From Bacteroidota bacterium (GTDB lineage: Bacteria; Bacteroidota; Bacteroidia; Flavobacteriales_E; Vicingaceae), in assembly GCA_016183805.1 (NCBI GenBank), contig JACPDX010000057.1:1-42961 (forward strand): 42,961 nucleotides of DNA, given 5' to 3'. Both the position numbers and the translations under genes were made by a program. Within the stretch, counting starts at the first letter, position 1, and every line of letters begins with the position of its first letter. Below, one piece after another: positions 24,344-31,851 of the stretch. The notes beneath the pieces are model-generated. The model was not told the origin of the DNA. It made no database searches and saw nothing but the letters and a program-made list of their open reading frames with translations.

Positions 24344-25804
24344 ATGGAATTAGCAGACAATAAAGCAGCTTACGAATTTAGATTAAATCAGTACGTAAAT
24401 GACGAAAAATCAGCTATAAACTTAATCAGTTATATAGGCGATTTAATGTATGGTAAATCAGTAGAACTAATATTATTTAGGAATCCATTGGTTGGCAAAA
24501 ACATCTCAGAAGTATTAAAGTTACACAAAGTAGCAAAATCAATTGTTTTTAACCCTGTAAGTATTCAGGAAACAACCTCTATCGCTAAAGAATTGTGCAA
24601 CTTGAATTTAGCTCCATCAAAATTAGATATTGGTAAATTAGCCAGTGAGTGGAGTTTAGAAAAAAACAAATACAATTCTCAACTAGATTTTTTGAAAGAT
24701 AAACTAGCTGGTTTTGATAATTCAAATACACCATTTATAACTCCAAAAGATGTTGTCCTTTATGGTTTTGGTAGAATTGGTAGATTAGCAGCCCGAGAAT
24801 TAATAAAACAAGCCGGTAAAGGACAACAACTAAGGCTAAAAGCCATTGTAACCAGAGGTGTAACACCGGAAACTATTACTAAAAGAGCAGCTCTACTAAG
24901 AAACGACTCCGTTCATGGTTTGTTTTCAGGAACTGTTGACGAAGATATAGAAAACAATGCATTAATCATTAATGGTCAAATTGTTAAAATGATTGATGCC
25001 GCTAATCCCGAAGATATTGATTATACAGCTTATGGAATAAATGACGCATTAATTATTGATAATACAGGTGTCTTTAAAGATAAAGAGGCTTTATCCAGAC
25101 ATTTAAAATCTAAAGGAGCCAGTAAAGTATTATTAACAGCTCCGGGTAAAGAAGTTCCTAACATTGTTTATGGTATTAATGAGGATGAGTTTAATGTTGA
25201 TGAGTTAAATATTTTCTCTGCCGCATCATGTACTACCAACGCAATAGCCCCTATTTTATATACCATTGAAAATAAATTAGGTATCATAAAAGGCCATATA
25301 GAAACTGTTCACGCATATACCAATGACCAAAATTTATTGGACAACATGCACAAAAAACCTCGTAGAGGTCGTTCAGCTGCAATTAATATGGTCATTACTT
25401 CTACCGGAGCCGGTGATGCAGTTACTAAAGTTGTTCCCAGCTTAAAAGACAAGCTAACTGCGAATGCTGTTAGAGTACCTACACCAAATGGTTCATTAGC
25501 CATTTTAAATTTAAATATCGGAAAAGAAACTTCTGTCGTAGAAGTAAATGAAATAATAAGAGCTGCTGCTTTAGAAGGAAAATTGGTTAATCAAATAAAA
25601 TACGAAAACGACCCTGAATTAGTATCAAACGATATTATTGGAAATACTTGCTGTTCTGTTTTTGATAGTATGGCAACCATTGTATCTAGAGACAAAAAAA
25701 ATATTGTACTTTATGTTTGGTACGACAACGAATTTGGTTACACTAAACAAGTTATTCGTTTAGCAAAACACGTTGCTAAAGTTAGAAGATTGATTTACTA
25801 TTAA
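24344..25804 (+). CDS. gap: Glyceraldehyde-3-phosphate dehydrogenase, long form
   Basis: This 486-residue enzyme oxidises glyceraldehyde 3-phosphate to 1,3-bisphosphoglycerate in glycolysis. The NAD-binding motif YGFGRIGRLAAREL begins near residue 139, the catalytic cysteine is C296 (SAASCTTNAIAP) and the catalytic histidine is H323 (ETVHAYTNDQ). The C-terminus has the conserved WYDNEFGYTKQV. An extra N-terminal region of about 130 residues precedes the Rossmann domain, making it longer than the usual ~335 residues. Such long GAPDHs occur in Bacteroidota and some other phyla, and the role of the extension is not known to me. A terminator follows. Confidence 0.94.
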   Translation: MELADNKAAYEFRLNQYVNDEKSAINLISYIGDLMYGKSVELILFRNPLVGKNISEVLKLHKVAKSIVFNPVSIQETTSIAKELCNLNLAPSKLDIGKLASEWSLEKNKYNSQLDFLKDKLAGFDNSNTPFITPKDVVLYGFGRIGRLAARELIKQAGKGQQLRLKAIVTRGVTPETITKRAALLRNDSVHGLFSGTVDEDIENNALIINGQIVKMIDAANPEDIDYTAYGINDALIIDNTGVFKDKEALSRHLKSKGASKVLLTAPGKEVPNIVYGINEDEFNVDELNIFSAASCTTNAIAPILYTIENKLGIIKGHIETVHAYTNDQNLLDNMHKKPRRGRSAAINMVITSTGAGDAVTKVVPSLKDKLTANAVRVPTPNGSLAILNLNIGKETSVVEVNEIIRAAALEGKLVNQIKYENDPELVSNDIIGNTCCSVFDSMATIVSRDKKNIVLYVWYDNEFGYTKQVIRLAKHVAKVRRLIYY

Positions 25805-25828
25805 AAAAAGATAAAAAATCTATTATTT

Positions 25829-25859
25829 AAAAGCTTTCATCGTTTGATGGAAGCTTTTG
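25829..25859 (+). terminator. Rho-independent terminator
   Basis: A 13-bp stem AAAAGCTTTCATC / GATGGAAGCTTTT (one G-T pair) with a GTTT loop. It lies between the GAPDH gene and the HEAT-repeat gene, ending 16 bases before the latter's ATG. Confidence 0.78.
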
Positions 25860-25874
25860 TATTATAAAAAAATT

Positions 25875-26405
25875 ATGGAGGTAGAAAACAACAACCGATT
25901 TAACAATATTATCAAAGACTTAAAATCTGATGATAAAGAAAAAATAATAGTTGCCATCAAGCAATTGAGAAGTCACGGACAAAAAGAGGCTATTGCCGAA
26001 ATTTTAGAAGTATATACTCAAACAAAAGATGAAGAAATAAAATCTCAACTTACCAATTTATTGTTTGATCTAAAAAGTGAAACAGCTATACAGCCCCTAT
26101 TTAAAGCCATTAACGAGCCCAAATACAAATCAATTAAACCCTTTTTAATATCTATATTTTGGCAATCTTCTTTAGATGCTAGTGAACATTTAAATACACT
26201 GGTAAATTTAGCTGTAAATGGTGATTATACTATTTGTTTAGAGGTATTAACCGTTATAGAAAATTTTGACACTACTTTTGATGAACAAGACATTGTAGAT
26301 GCTGTTTATGATATTGATGAAGCTCTTGATGATGCTGAAGATATTAAATATAAGCTGCTACTTAGCATAAAAGAAGTTATTACCAATCTCGCTGTTGACT
26401 ATTAA
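25875..26405 (+). CDS. HEAT-repeat-like protein
   Basis: A 176-residue soluble acidic protein made of paired helices resembling HEAT repeats (SDDKEKIIVAIKQLRSHGQKEAIAEILEVYTQT, then EIKSQLTNLLFDLK, etc.), probably a protein-interaction scaffold. A TTG at 25857 extends the frame by six codons but lies in the terminator stem region, so ATG 25875 is used. The C-terminus is acidic (DIDEALDDAEDIKY). The gene is adjacent to core genes with no obvious functional link. Confidence 0.82.
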   Translation: MEVENNNRFNNIIKDLKSDDKEKIIVAIKQLRSHGQKEAIAEILEVYTQTKDEEIKSQLTNLLFDLKSETAIQPLFKAINEPKYKSIKPFLISIFWQSSLDASEHLNTLVNLAVNGDYTICLEVLTVIENFDTTFDEQDIVDAVYDIDEALDDAEDIKYKLLLSIKEVITNLAVDY

Positions 26406-26486
26406 CAAGTGTTAATAACTATATTTTCTACCATCTTCTTTTTATTTATGCTACTAAATGAAGGGTTCTACAAAATAATTTTTATG

Positions 26487-26505
26487 ATTATTATGGCATA
26501 ATAAT
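26487..26505. promoter_or_regulatory. Perfect 9-bp-arm palindrome upstream of the exported-protein operon
   Basis: ATTATTATG and CATAATAAT flank a single G. It lies about 50 bases upstream of the -7 element of the six-gene operon. It could be an operator for a dimeric regulator or a short cruciform; it has no T run. Confidence 0.45.
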
Positions 26506-26555
26506 TGTTTTGATCTAAAAAAATTAAAATCATGTTTTAACGAATGATTTTTTTG

Positions 26556-26563
26556 TAGCTTTG
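26556..26563 (+). promoter_or_regulatory. -7 element of the six-gene exported-protein operon
   Basis: TAGCTTTG matches TAnnTTTG exactly and lies 26 bases before the first start codon. The regulon half-sites seen upstream of 19 kb are absent. Confidence 0.65.
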
Positions 26564-26588
26564 GTTCTTAATTTAAAATATTCATTGT

Positions 26589-27944
26589 ATGAAAAAAACG
26601 TTTAGTAGAACAAAAGCATTAATTAATCTATCTTTAATCACATTATCGATAGTTGGTGTAAATCAACAAAGTTTCGCTCAAACTGAGGAAACCAAAGGAA
26701 AAGAAAAAGAAAAAAAAGAATCTGGTAAAATTGATGCAACAGACAAATCTACTGCCGCAATTAAATACCGAAGAAGTTCACTTCATACCATGATTATTGA
26801 AGATGCAAAACTTCCTAAAATTGATATCATTCTTAAAACTTTTAACGAAGCTCCCTTTCCAGATAAATATAACAATCATACTGTTGGAGAAAAATCGTTT
26901 AACCTTGCTAATTATACTGTTGAACAAGTTGTAGCTGAAGGCGAAAAAGCTGAAAAAGAGGATAAAGATTTAAGTCCAGCTATTAATAAATATTTTGCTG
27001 ATAGTAAAACTGCAAATAAAATTATTGCTAAATGGTTCAGCAGAAAAGACAATGGTGCTTTTGACATGAGTCTTATCGAAGAACGAGGAATGTACGATGC
27101 TTCTGCTCAGGACATAGCTGTTGCGTCCAGTACCGCAAGAGGTGATGCAATGTTGGCTGATGCAGGTGAAGAGTTGTTACCAAATACATTTGTGGTTGTT
27201 AACTATTCTAAATTTGTTAGTAATGAACCTATTGCTCTAGCTATAAAAAATAGTACTTATGCACTTGCGGCTTCTAAACCTGGTGCTTTTAAAGAAATTG
27301 CTGAAAAAGCAGCTGATGTACTTTACAATAAAACTAAAGACGGTTATTCTGTTTGGACTACAGCATATCTTTATCAAATTAATTGGAACGATTCTACTTC
27401 TGCAGTTTTTTATCAAAATTATTGGATGGATGATTCTAAAATTGACCCGGCTAAAAAAGAAGCCTTTGACAACTCTGATTTGTTTAAATTAGAATTGTTG
27501 GGTTTTCAAAAAGCTTCCATCTTAATTTCAGGATTGGGTGCTAATGCCAAAGATGAAGATATGATTATTAAAAATGCTACTTTAAAATCTATCGATGCAG
27601 TTTATGCTAAATTACAACGTAAATTTGAAAAATTCAGAACTAAAACCCCATTAACCGGTGTAGATCCATTAACCGCTAAAATTGGATTAAAAGAAGGTGT
27701 TGAAAATGGTGATAAATACGAAGTACTAGAACAAACAATAGATGAATTAGGAAAAGTAAAATACAAAAGAAAAGGTGTAATAAATGTTGAGAAAAATAAA
27801 ATTTGGAACAACAAATTTGCACCGGGTGAAGAACCTGTGGATGAAGAAGGAAATCCAATCAAATTAGATTATACTTTAGATTTTACTACATTTAAAGGTG
27901 GTAAAGGATATTACCCTGGAATGCTTATCAGACAAATCAATTAA
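26589..27944 (+). CDS. Exported protein of unknown function, first gene of six-gene operon
   Basis: A 451-residue protein with a signal peptide (about 1-31, ending SFAQT), a charged K/E-rich linker (32-55) and a soluble alpha/beta region with no motif I recognise. Notable conserved-looking segments are RRSSLHTMIIEDA, a central ELLPNTFVVVNYSKF and a C-terminal YYPGMLIRQIN. It is followed at 20 bases by two paralogous small exported proteins, then a DUF6175-type protein and others, all with signal peptides. The set looks like a periplasmic or outer-membrane assembly; the role is unknown. It is not GldN, whose motifs are absent. Confidence 0.8.
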   Translation: MKKTFSRTKALINLSLITLSIVGVNQQSFAQTEETKGKEKEKKESGKIDATDKSTAAIKYRRSSLHTMIIEDAKLPKIDIILKTFNEAPFPDKYNNHTVGEKSFNLANYTVEQVVAEGEKAEKEDKDLSPAINKYFADSKTANKIIAKWFSRKDNGAFDMSLIEERGMYDASAQDIAVASSTARGDAMLADAGEELLPNTFVVVNYSKFVSNEPIALAIKNSTYALAASKPGAFKEIAEKAADVLYNKTKDGYSVWTTAYLYQINWNDSTSAVFYQNYWMDDSKIDPAKKEAFDNSDLFKLELLGFQKASILISGLGANAKDEDMIIKNATLKSIDAVYAKLQRKFEKFRTKTPLTGVDPLTAKIGLKEGVENGDKYEVLEQTIDELGKVKYKRKGVINVEKNKIWNNKFAPGEEPVDEEGNPIKLDYTLDFTTFKGGKGYYPGMLIRQIN

Positions 27945-27964
27945 TAACTAAAAATAAATAAATT

Positions 27965-28486
27965 ATGAAAAAAATGATTAACAAAGCAAGTTTATTAACC
28001 GGTGTCTTTCTTGCTTTTACACTATTTGCATCAGCTCAAGCTGGTAAACAAAAAAAAGCAGACAAAGCTACTGCAAGTTGGAGATATGAAATAGAATGTG
28101 TTGGTATTGGTCAACCGGGAACTAAACTAATAAAAGTTTGGTCGTACTCTAAAAATGCTAATATAGCTACAAGTCAAGCTAAAAAGAATGCAGTTCATGG
28201 AATTATTTTTCAAGGATATGCTGGTGGTGGACAAGGTTGTACTCCTCAAAAACCGTTAGCCAATGATCCATCATTAGAACAATCAAAAGCAGATTTCTTT
28301 GATCCATTTTTTGCCGAAGGTGGAAAATACATGAAATTTGTATCTTCTTCAGGTGATGCTACTCCTACTCCAATTAAAGTTGGTAAAGAGTATAAAGTTG
28401 GTGTTGTGGTTACAGTTATGACTGATTTATTAAGAAAAGACCTTGAAGCAGCAGGAATAGTAAAAGGATTATCATCAGGATTTTAA
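27965..28486 (+). CDS. Small exported protein, paralogue A (unknown function)
   Basis: This 173-residue protein has a signal peptide (about 1-25, ending ASAQA). The mature part is WRYEIECVGIGQPG..., then an alpha-helical QAKKNAVHGIIFQGYAGG segment, then a cysteine (GCTPQ), DPFFAEGGKYMKFV and a beta-rich end VGVVVTVMTDLLRKDLEAAGI. The next gene shares this plan: YEVE-ECLG, EQAKKNAV-D-LFKG, a cysteine, FF-GPY--F and a C-terminal VIVRV. The layout resembles small LPP20/FlgT-N-type periplasmic domains only loosely. Function unknown. Confidence 0.78.
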   Translation: MKKMINKASLLTGVFLAFTLFASAQAGKQKKADKATASWRYEIECVGIGQPGTKLIKVWSYSKNANIATSQAKKNAVHGIIFQGYAGGGQGCTPQKPLANDPSLEQSKADFFDPFFAEGGKYMKFVSSSGDATPTPIKVGKEYKVGVVVTVMTDLLRKDLEAAGIVKGLSSGF

Positions 28487-28505
28487 CCTTTAAAACTTTA
28501 TAACT

Positions 28506-29063
28506 ATGAACACGAAGTCTCACGAATACAATAATCTAAAATATAAAATCATGAGTAAAACAATATTTAAAACATCATGTATTTTACTACTATTTCTAGT
28601 AGGGTTTACATTTAACTCTTCTGCTCAAAAAAAACAGAAAAAAACAGCTGGATTTTATGAGGTTGAATCAGAATGTTTAGGAGTAGAAGGCGATGGCTCT
28701 CAAACCATTAGAGCTCATGGTAAAGGTAGAAACAGAGAAGATGCAATGGAACAAGCTAAAAAAAATGCTGTAAAAGATGTTCTTTTCAAAGGTATATCAA
28801 AAGGCAGTAAAGAATGTAATGTAAAACCAATATTGTTTAATCCAAACGCCAGAGAAAAATTTGAGGATTATTTCAATGCATTTTTTGTAGATCAAGGACC
28901 TTACAAAGAATTTATCACTTCTGAAGACGCTTCAGATATGCATAGTGATGTTAGAAAAGGTCGATCTCAAGCTGGTTCACAAGAAGACTATGCTGTAATT
29001 GTAAGAGTTCAACGTGCTAAACTTAAAGAACGTATGATTCAAGATAAAATCATCACTCAATAA
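28506..29063 (+). CDS. Small exported protein, paralogue B, with repeated 45-nt leader
   Basis: This 185-residue protein, from ATG 28506, carries 15 hydrophilic residues (MNTKSHEYNNLKYKI) before a normal signal peptide that starts at M16 (ATG 28551) and ends near NSSAQ. The mature part is a paralogue of the preceding protein, with EVESECLGVEG, DAMEQAKKNAVKDVLFKG and AVIVRVQRAKLKERM. The first 55 nt differ at only three positions from those of the gene at 29094. The signal peptide suggests translation from 28551, but an ATG at the same relative place is kept in both copies. Function unknown. Confidence 0.77.
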   Translation: MNTKSHEYNNLKYKIMSKTIFKTSCILLLFLVGFTFNSSAQKKQKKTAGFYEVESECLGVEGDGSQTIRAHGKGRNREDAMEQAKKNAVKDVLFKGISKGSKECNVKPILFNPNAREKFEDYFNAFFVDQGPYKEFITSEDASDMHSDVRKGRSQAGSQEDYAVIVRVQRAKLKERMIQDKIITQ

Positions 29064-29093
29064 TTAACTTATTAAAAATTTAAACTAAAAAAA

Positions 29094-30089
29094 ATGAACA
29101 CGAAGTCTCACGAATACAATAAACTAAAACTTAAAATCATGAGTAAAAAAATTATATTATTATCATTATCAACAATATTAGTATCAGCATTAGCTTTTGG
29201 ACAGGCAAAAAAACCAACCATTATGGTTGTACCAAGTGATCAATGGTGCATCTCTAATGGTTATGTTATGGAATTTGACAATCAAGGTACTAAAGTTAAA
29301 ATTCCAGATTACAAAAAAGCTTTTCAGGAAAATTCAGAAATAAATACTGTAATCAGTGCTATTAATGGTATGATGGCAGAACGTGATTTTCCATTAAAAA
29401 ATATGGAATCAGCAATTAAAACTTTAGAATCTGAAGCAGCAGAAAACAATATGTTAACTTCTAAATCAGGAAGTGGTTTAAGTGAATCTCCTGTTGATGC
29501 GTTAAAAAGAGTTGCAAAAGCTGATATCATCATGCAATTATCTTGGACGGTTAATACAACTGGCCCCAAAAAATCAATCACATTTAATTTACAAGGTTTA
29601 GATGCATACACAGACAAACAAATAGCTACAGCTGTTGGTACCGGTGCACCTTCTTTCTCTGCTGAAACTGCTGTATTGTTACAGGAAGCTGTAACTGCTC
29701 ATATTGATAATTTTAATGCAACTTTAATGAAACATTTTGAAGACATGTTTGCTAATGGTAGAGAAATTATCATCCGTATCAAAAAATTTGATTCTTGGTC
29801 TGAAGATTTAGAATCTGAATTTGATGGTAAAGAATTGAGTGAAATCATTGAAGAATGGATGACTGCTAATACAGTAAAAGGAAGATTTAATACTTCTGAT
29901 GCAACAGAAAATATGATGCTATTCGAACAAGTTCGTATTCCATTGTATAACGATGCCGGAAAAGCTATTGATGCAAGAGGATTTACAAAAGGCTTACAAA
30001 CCTTCCTAAAAAACCCACCTTATTCAATTACTAATAAATTAATGATGAAAGGATTAGGTCAGGCTGTAATCGTTTTAGGAGAAAAATAA
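29094..30089 (+). CDS. DUF6175-type exported protein, with repeated 45-nt leader
   Basis: This 331-residue protein, from ATG 29094, has the same 15-residue hydrophilic leader as the previous gene, then a signal peptide from M16 (ATG 29139) ending at AFGQA. The mature part begins KKPTIMVVPSDQWCISNGYVMEFDNQG and continues with VDALKRVAKADIIMQLSW and TLMKHFEDMF, matching a Bacteroidota family I know as DUF6175. The alternating strand-helix layout resembles the LpoB/CsgG N-terminal fold, an inference. It is the fourth gene of the exported-protein operon. A name search would settle the family label. Confidence 0.8.
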   Translation: MNTKSHEYNKLKLKIMSKKIILLSLSTILVSALAFGQAKKPTIMVVPSDQWCISNGYVMEFDNQGTKVKIPDYKKAFQENSEINTVISAINGMMAERDFPLKNMESAIKTLESEAAENNMLTSKSGSGLSESPVDALKRVAKADIIMQLSWTVNTTGPKKSITFNLQGLDAYTDKQIATAVGTGAPSFSAETAVLLQEAVTAHIDNFNATLMKHFEDMFANGREIIIRIKKFDSWSEDLESEFDGKELSEIIEEWMTANTVKGRFNTSDATENMMLFEQVRIPLYNDAGKAIDARGFTKGLQTFLKNPPYSITNKLMMKGLGQAVIVLGEK

Positions 30090-30114
30090 TTATCACTAAT
30101 AAAAAATTTTAATT

Positions 30115-31062
30115 ATGAAAAATATAACTAAAGTAGGCCTTGCAGTACTTGTGCTTTTCAGTACTATTTCATTTGCACAAGAGAACTCTAAAGATGCCAA
30201 TAATATTATGCTAACCTCATGGGTACCACCAACAATTGATGGTATGCCAGCTGCATCGAGAGCTAACCTTACCAATAAATTAAACCAAGTTGTTACACAA
30301 AATGGATTAGGTGGTAGCCCTTACAATTCAAGATTTATTATTTCTGCAAATGTAACTGTTAATACTAAAGATATACTTCCCGGGCCTCCTCCAATGCATG
30401 CTTACAATTTGGATATTACTTTATACATCGGGGATGGATATGAAGGAACACAATTTGCAAGTCAAACAATATCAGTTAAAGGTGTTGGAACAAATGAAAC
30501 AAAGGCATACAATGCCGGATTAAAGAATTTTAAAGCAGACAGCCCTGAATTACAGGCATTTGTTCAAAAAGGTAAACAAAAAATAATACAATATTATAAA
30601 GACAACTGCGATTTAATAATTAAAAAAGCCAACACTCTAGCTGGTCAAGATCAGTATGAAGAGGCTATCTTTATGTTGTCTGCTGTTCCTAGTGCATGTG
30701 AAGAGTGTTATACTAAAGCAATGAATGCTATTAAACCCATTTATCAAAATCAAATTGATAAAGAGTGTAAAGTAAAATTACAGGAAGCAACAGGTATTTG
30801 GAATGCATCTCAAGATATGGCTGCAGCAGAACAAGCAGGAGCTATATTAGCTTCAATAAATCCAGATGCTTCATGTATTGCACAAGCTAAAACTTTGTCT
30901 AATAGCATTGCAGCTAAGGTAAAACAAATTGATGACAGAGAATGGAAATACATTGTTAAAGATCAACAGCAAGAAAGCGAGAGAATTGCAGCTATAAAAG
31001 CTATTGGTGTAGCCTATGGAAATGGCCCTAAAGCAAACGTAACATACAAGTCAATTTGGTAA
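30115..31062 (+). CDS. Exported TPR-like protein of unknown function
   Basis: This 315-residue protein has a signal peptide (about 1-21, ending SFAQE). A beta-rich N-terminal half follows (RFIISANVTVNTKDILPGPPPMHAYNLDITLYIGDG, SVKGVGTNETKAY), then a helical TPR-like part with paired cysteines (SAVPSACEECYTKAMNAI, IDKECKVKL, PDASCIAQA). The C-terminus is a long charged helix. I recall close relatives in Bacteroides genomes next to DUF6175 genes. The two halves suggest a strand-rich ligand or partner domain followed by a scaffold. It lies 25 bases after the DUF6175-type gene. Confidence 0.78.
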   Translation: MKNITKVGLAVLVLFSTISFAQENSKDANNIMLTSWVPPTIDGMPAASRANLTNKLNQVVTQNGLGGSPYNSRFIISANVTVNTKDILPGPPPMHAYNLDITLYIGDGYEGTQFASQTISVKGVGTNETKAYNAGLKNFKADSPELQAFVQKGKQKIIQYYKDNCDLIIKKANTLAGQDQYEEAIFMLSAVPSACEECYTKAMNAIKPIYQNQIDKECKVKLQEATGIWNASQDMAAAEQAGAILASINPDASCIAQAKTLSNSIAAKVKQIDDREWKYIVKDQQQESERIAAIKAIGVAYGNGPKANVTYKSIW

Positions 31063-31092
31063 TTTTTAATTATTTGAATTAATTTTTTTATT

Positions 31093-31710
31093 ATGAAAAA
31101 AGCTTTAATAATAATCGTGATATTAACAAGTTCAGCTATCAAAGCTCAAACAAACGACGTAAGTATCAATGTTTTAAATTTCATTATCTCAACCTATGAA
31201 GTTGGTTTTGAACATGGATTTGGAGAAAAGCAATCAGTTGGTTTAAATGTAAATTTTACCAATAAAAATATGTTTGAATCTGGTGGAAAAAAATATTCTG
31301 AGTTTAATATTATACCAACGTATAAATATTTTACTTCACCAGAAAAAGGTGCTGATGGTTTTTATTTAGGTGTTTATGGAAGATACAGAAGTTCAAGTTC
31401 AAAAGACAATGAATTTATTGCTTATAATCCAACAACATTTGTACTAACAAATGAAAAAACGGATGTTACCTCTTCAACAATAGCTTTGGGGGCATTAACA
31501 GGTTATAAATGGGTTGCAAATAACGGATTTTTTGTAGAACCTGAAATAGGTATCGGAAAAGCCATTGTTAATTCAATTACTGTTAGCAACAAAAATGCTG
31601 AAGAAAATAACATGGATAAAAATTGGAATCGAAATGATTATTTACCAGTTCTAGGTAATAAAATTGGGCTTGATTTAAGAATTGCCTTTAAAATCGGTAA
31701 AAGATTTTAA
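31093..31710 (+). CDS. Small outer-membrane beta-barrel, last gene of the exported-protein operon
   Basis: A 205-residue protein with a signal peptide (about 1-19, ending IKAQT) and alternating-strand sequence typical of an OMP beta-barrel: ISTYEVGFEHGFGEKQSVGLNVNF, GFYLGVYGRYRSS, LGALTGYKWV, GFFVEPEIGIGKAI, ending in FKIGKRF. It could give the five upstream soluble exported proteins an outer-membrane connection. Length suggests 8-10 strands. A perfect 23-bp inverted repeat terminator follows. Confidence 0.82.
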   Translation: MKKALIIIVILTSSAIKAQTNDVSINVLNFIISTYEVGFEHGFGEKQSVGLNVNFTNKNMFESGGKKYSEFNIIPTYKYFTSPEKGADGFYLGVYGRYRSSSSKDNEFIAYNPTTFVLTNEKTDVTSSTIALGALTGYKWVANNGFFVEPEIGIGKAIVNSITVSNKNAEENNMDKNWNRNDYLPVLGNKIGLDLRIAFKIGKRF

Positions 31711-31727
31711 AGGTTCATACTATTATA

Positions 31728-31774
31728 TTAAAAGAAAAAGGGTTGAAATTAAATTTCAACCCTTTTTCTTTTAA
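31728..31774 (+). terminator. Very long terminator, 23-bp arms
   Basis: The arms at 31728-31750 and 31752-31774 are perfectly complementary around one central A. The core GGGTTGAAATT / AATTTCAACCC is flanked by AAAAG and CTTTT runs, so it can act in both directions. It closes the six-gene operon. Confidence 0.93.
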
Positions 31775-31809
31775 TAAATCTTAACAAGATTTAACAATTA
31801 AACCGTAAC

Positions 31810-31826
31810 TAAATTTGTTAAATTTG
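31810..31826 (+). promoter_or_regulatory. Tandem -7 elements before the S41 protease
   Basis: TAAATTTG occurs twice, at 31810-31817 and 31819-31826, both exact matches to TAnnTTTG. The second lies 26 bases before the start codon. Confidence 0.6.
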
Positions 31827-31851
31827 TGTATCAGCTATAAAAAATATCACA

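Noticed and set aside
26589-27944. GldN/PorN type IX component
   Set aside because: The characteristic GldN motifs are missing and the neighbours are not gld genes.
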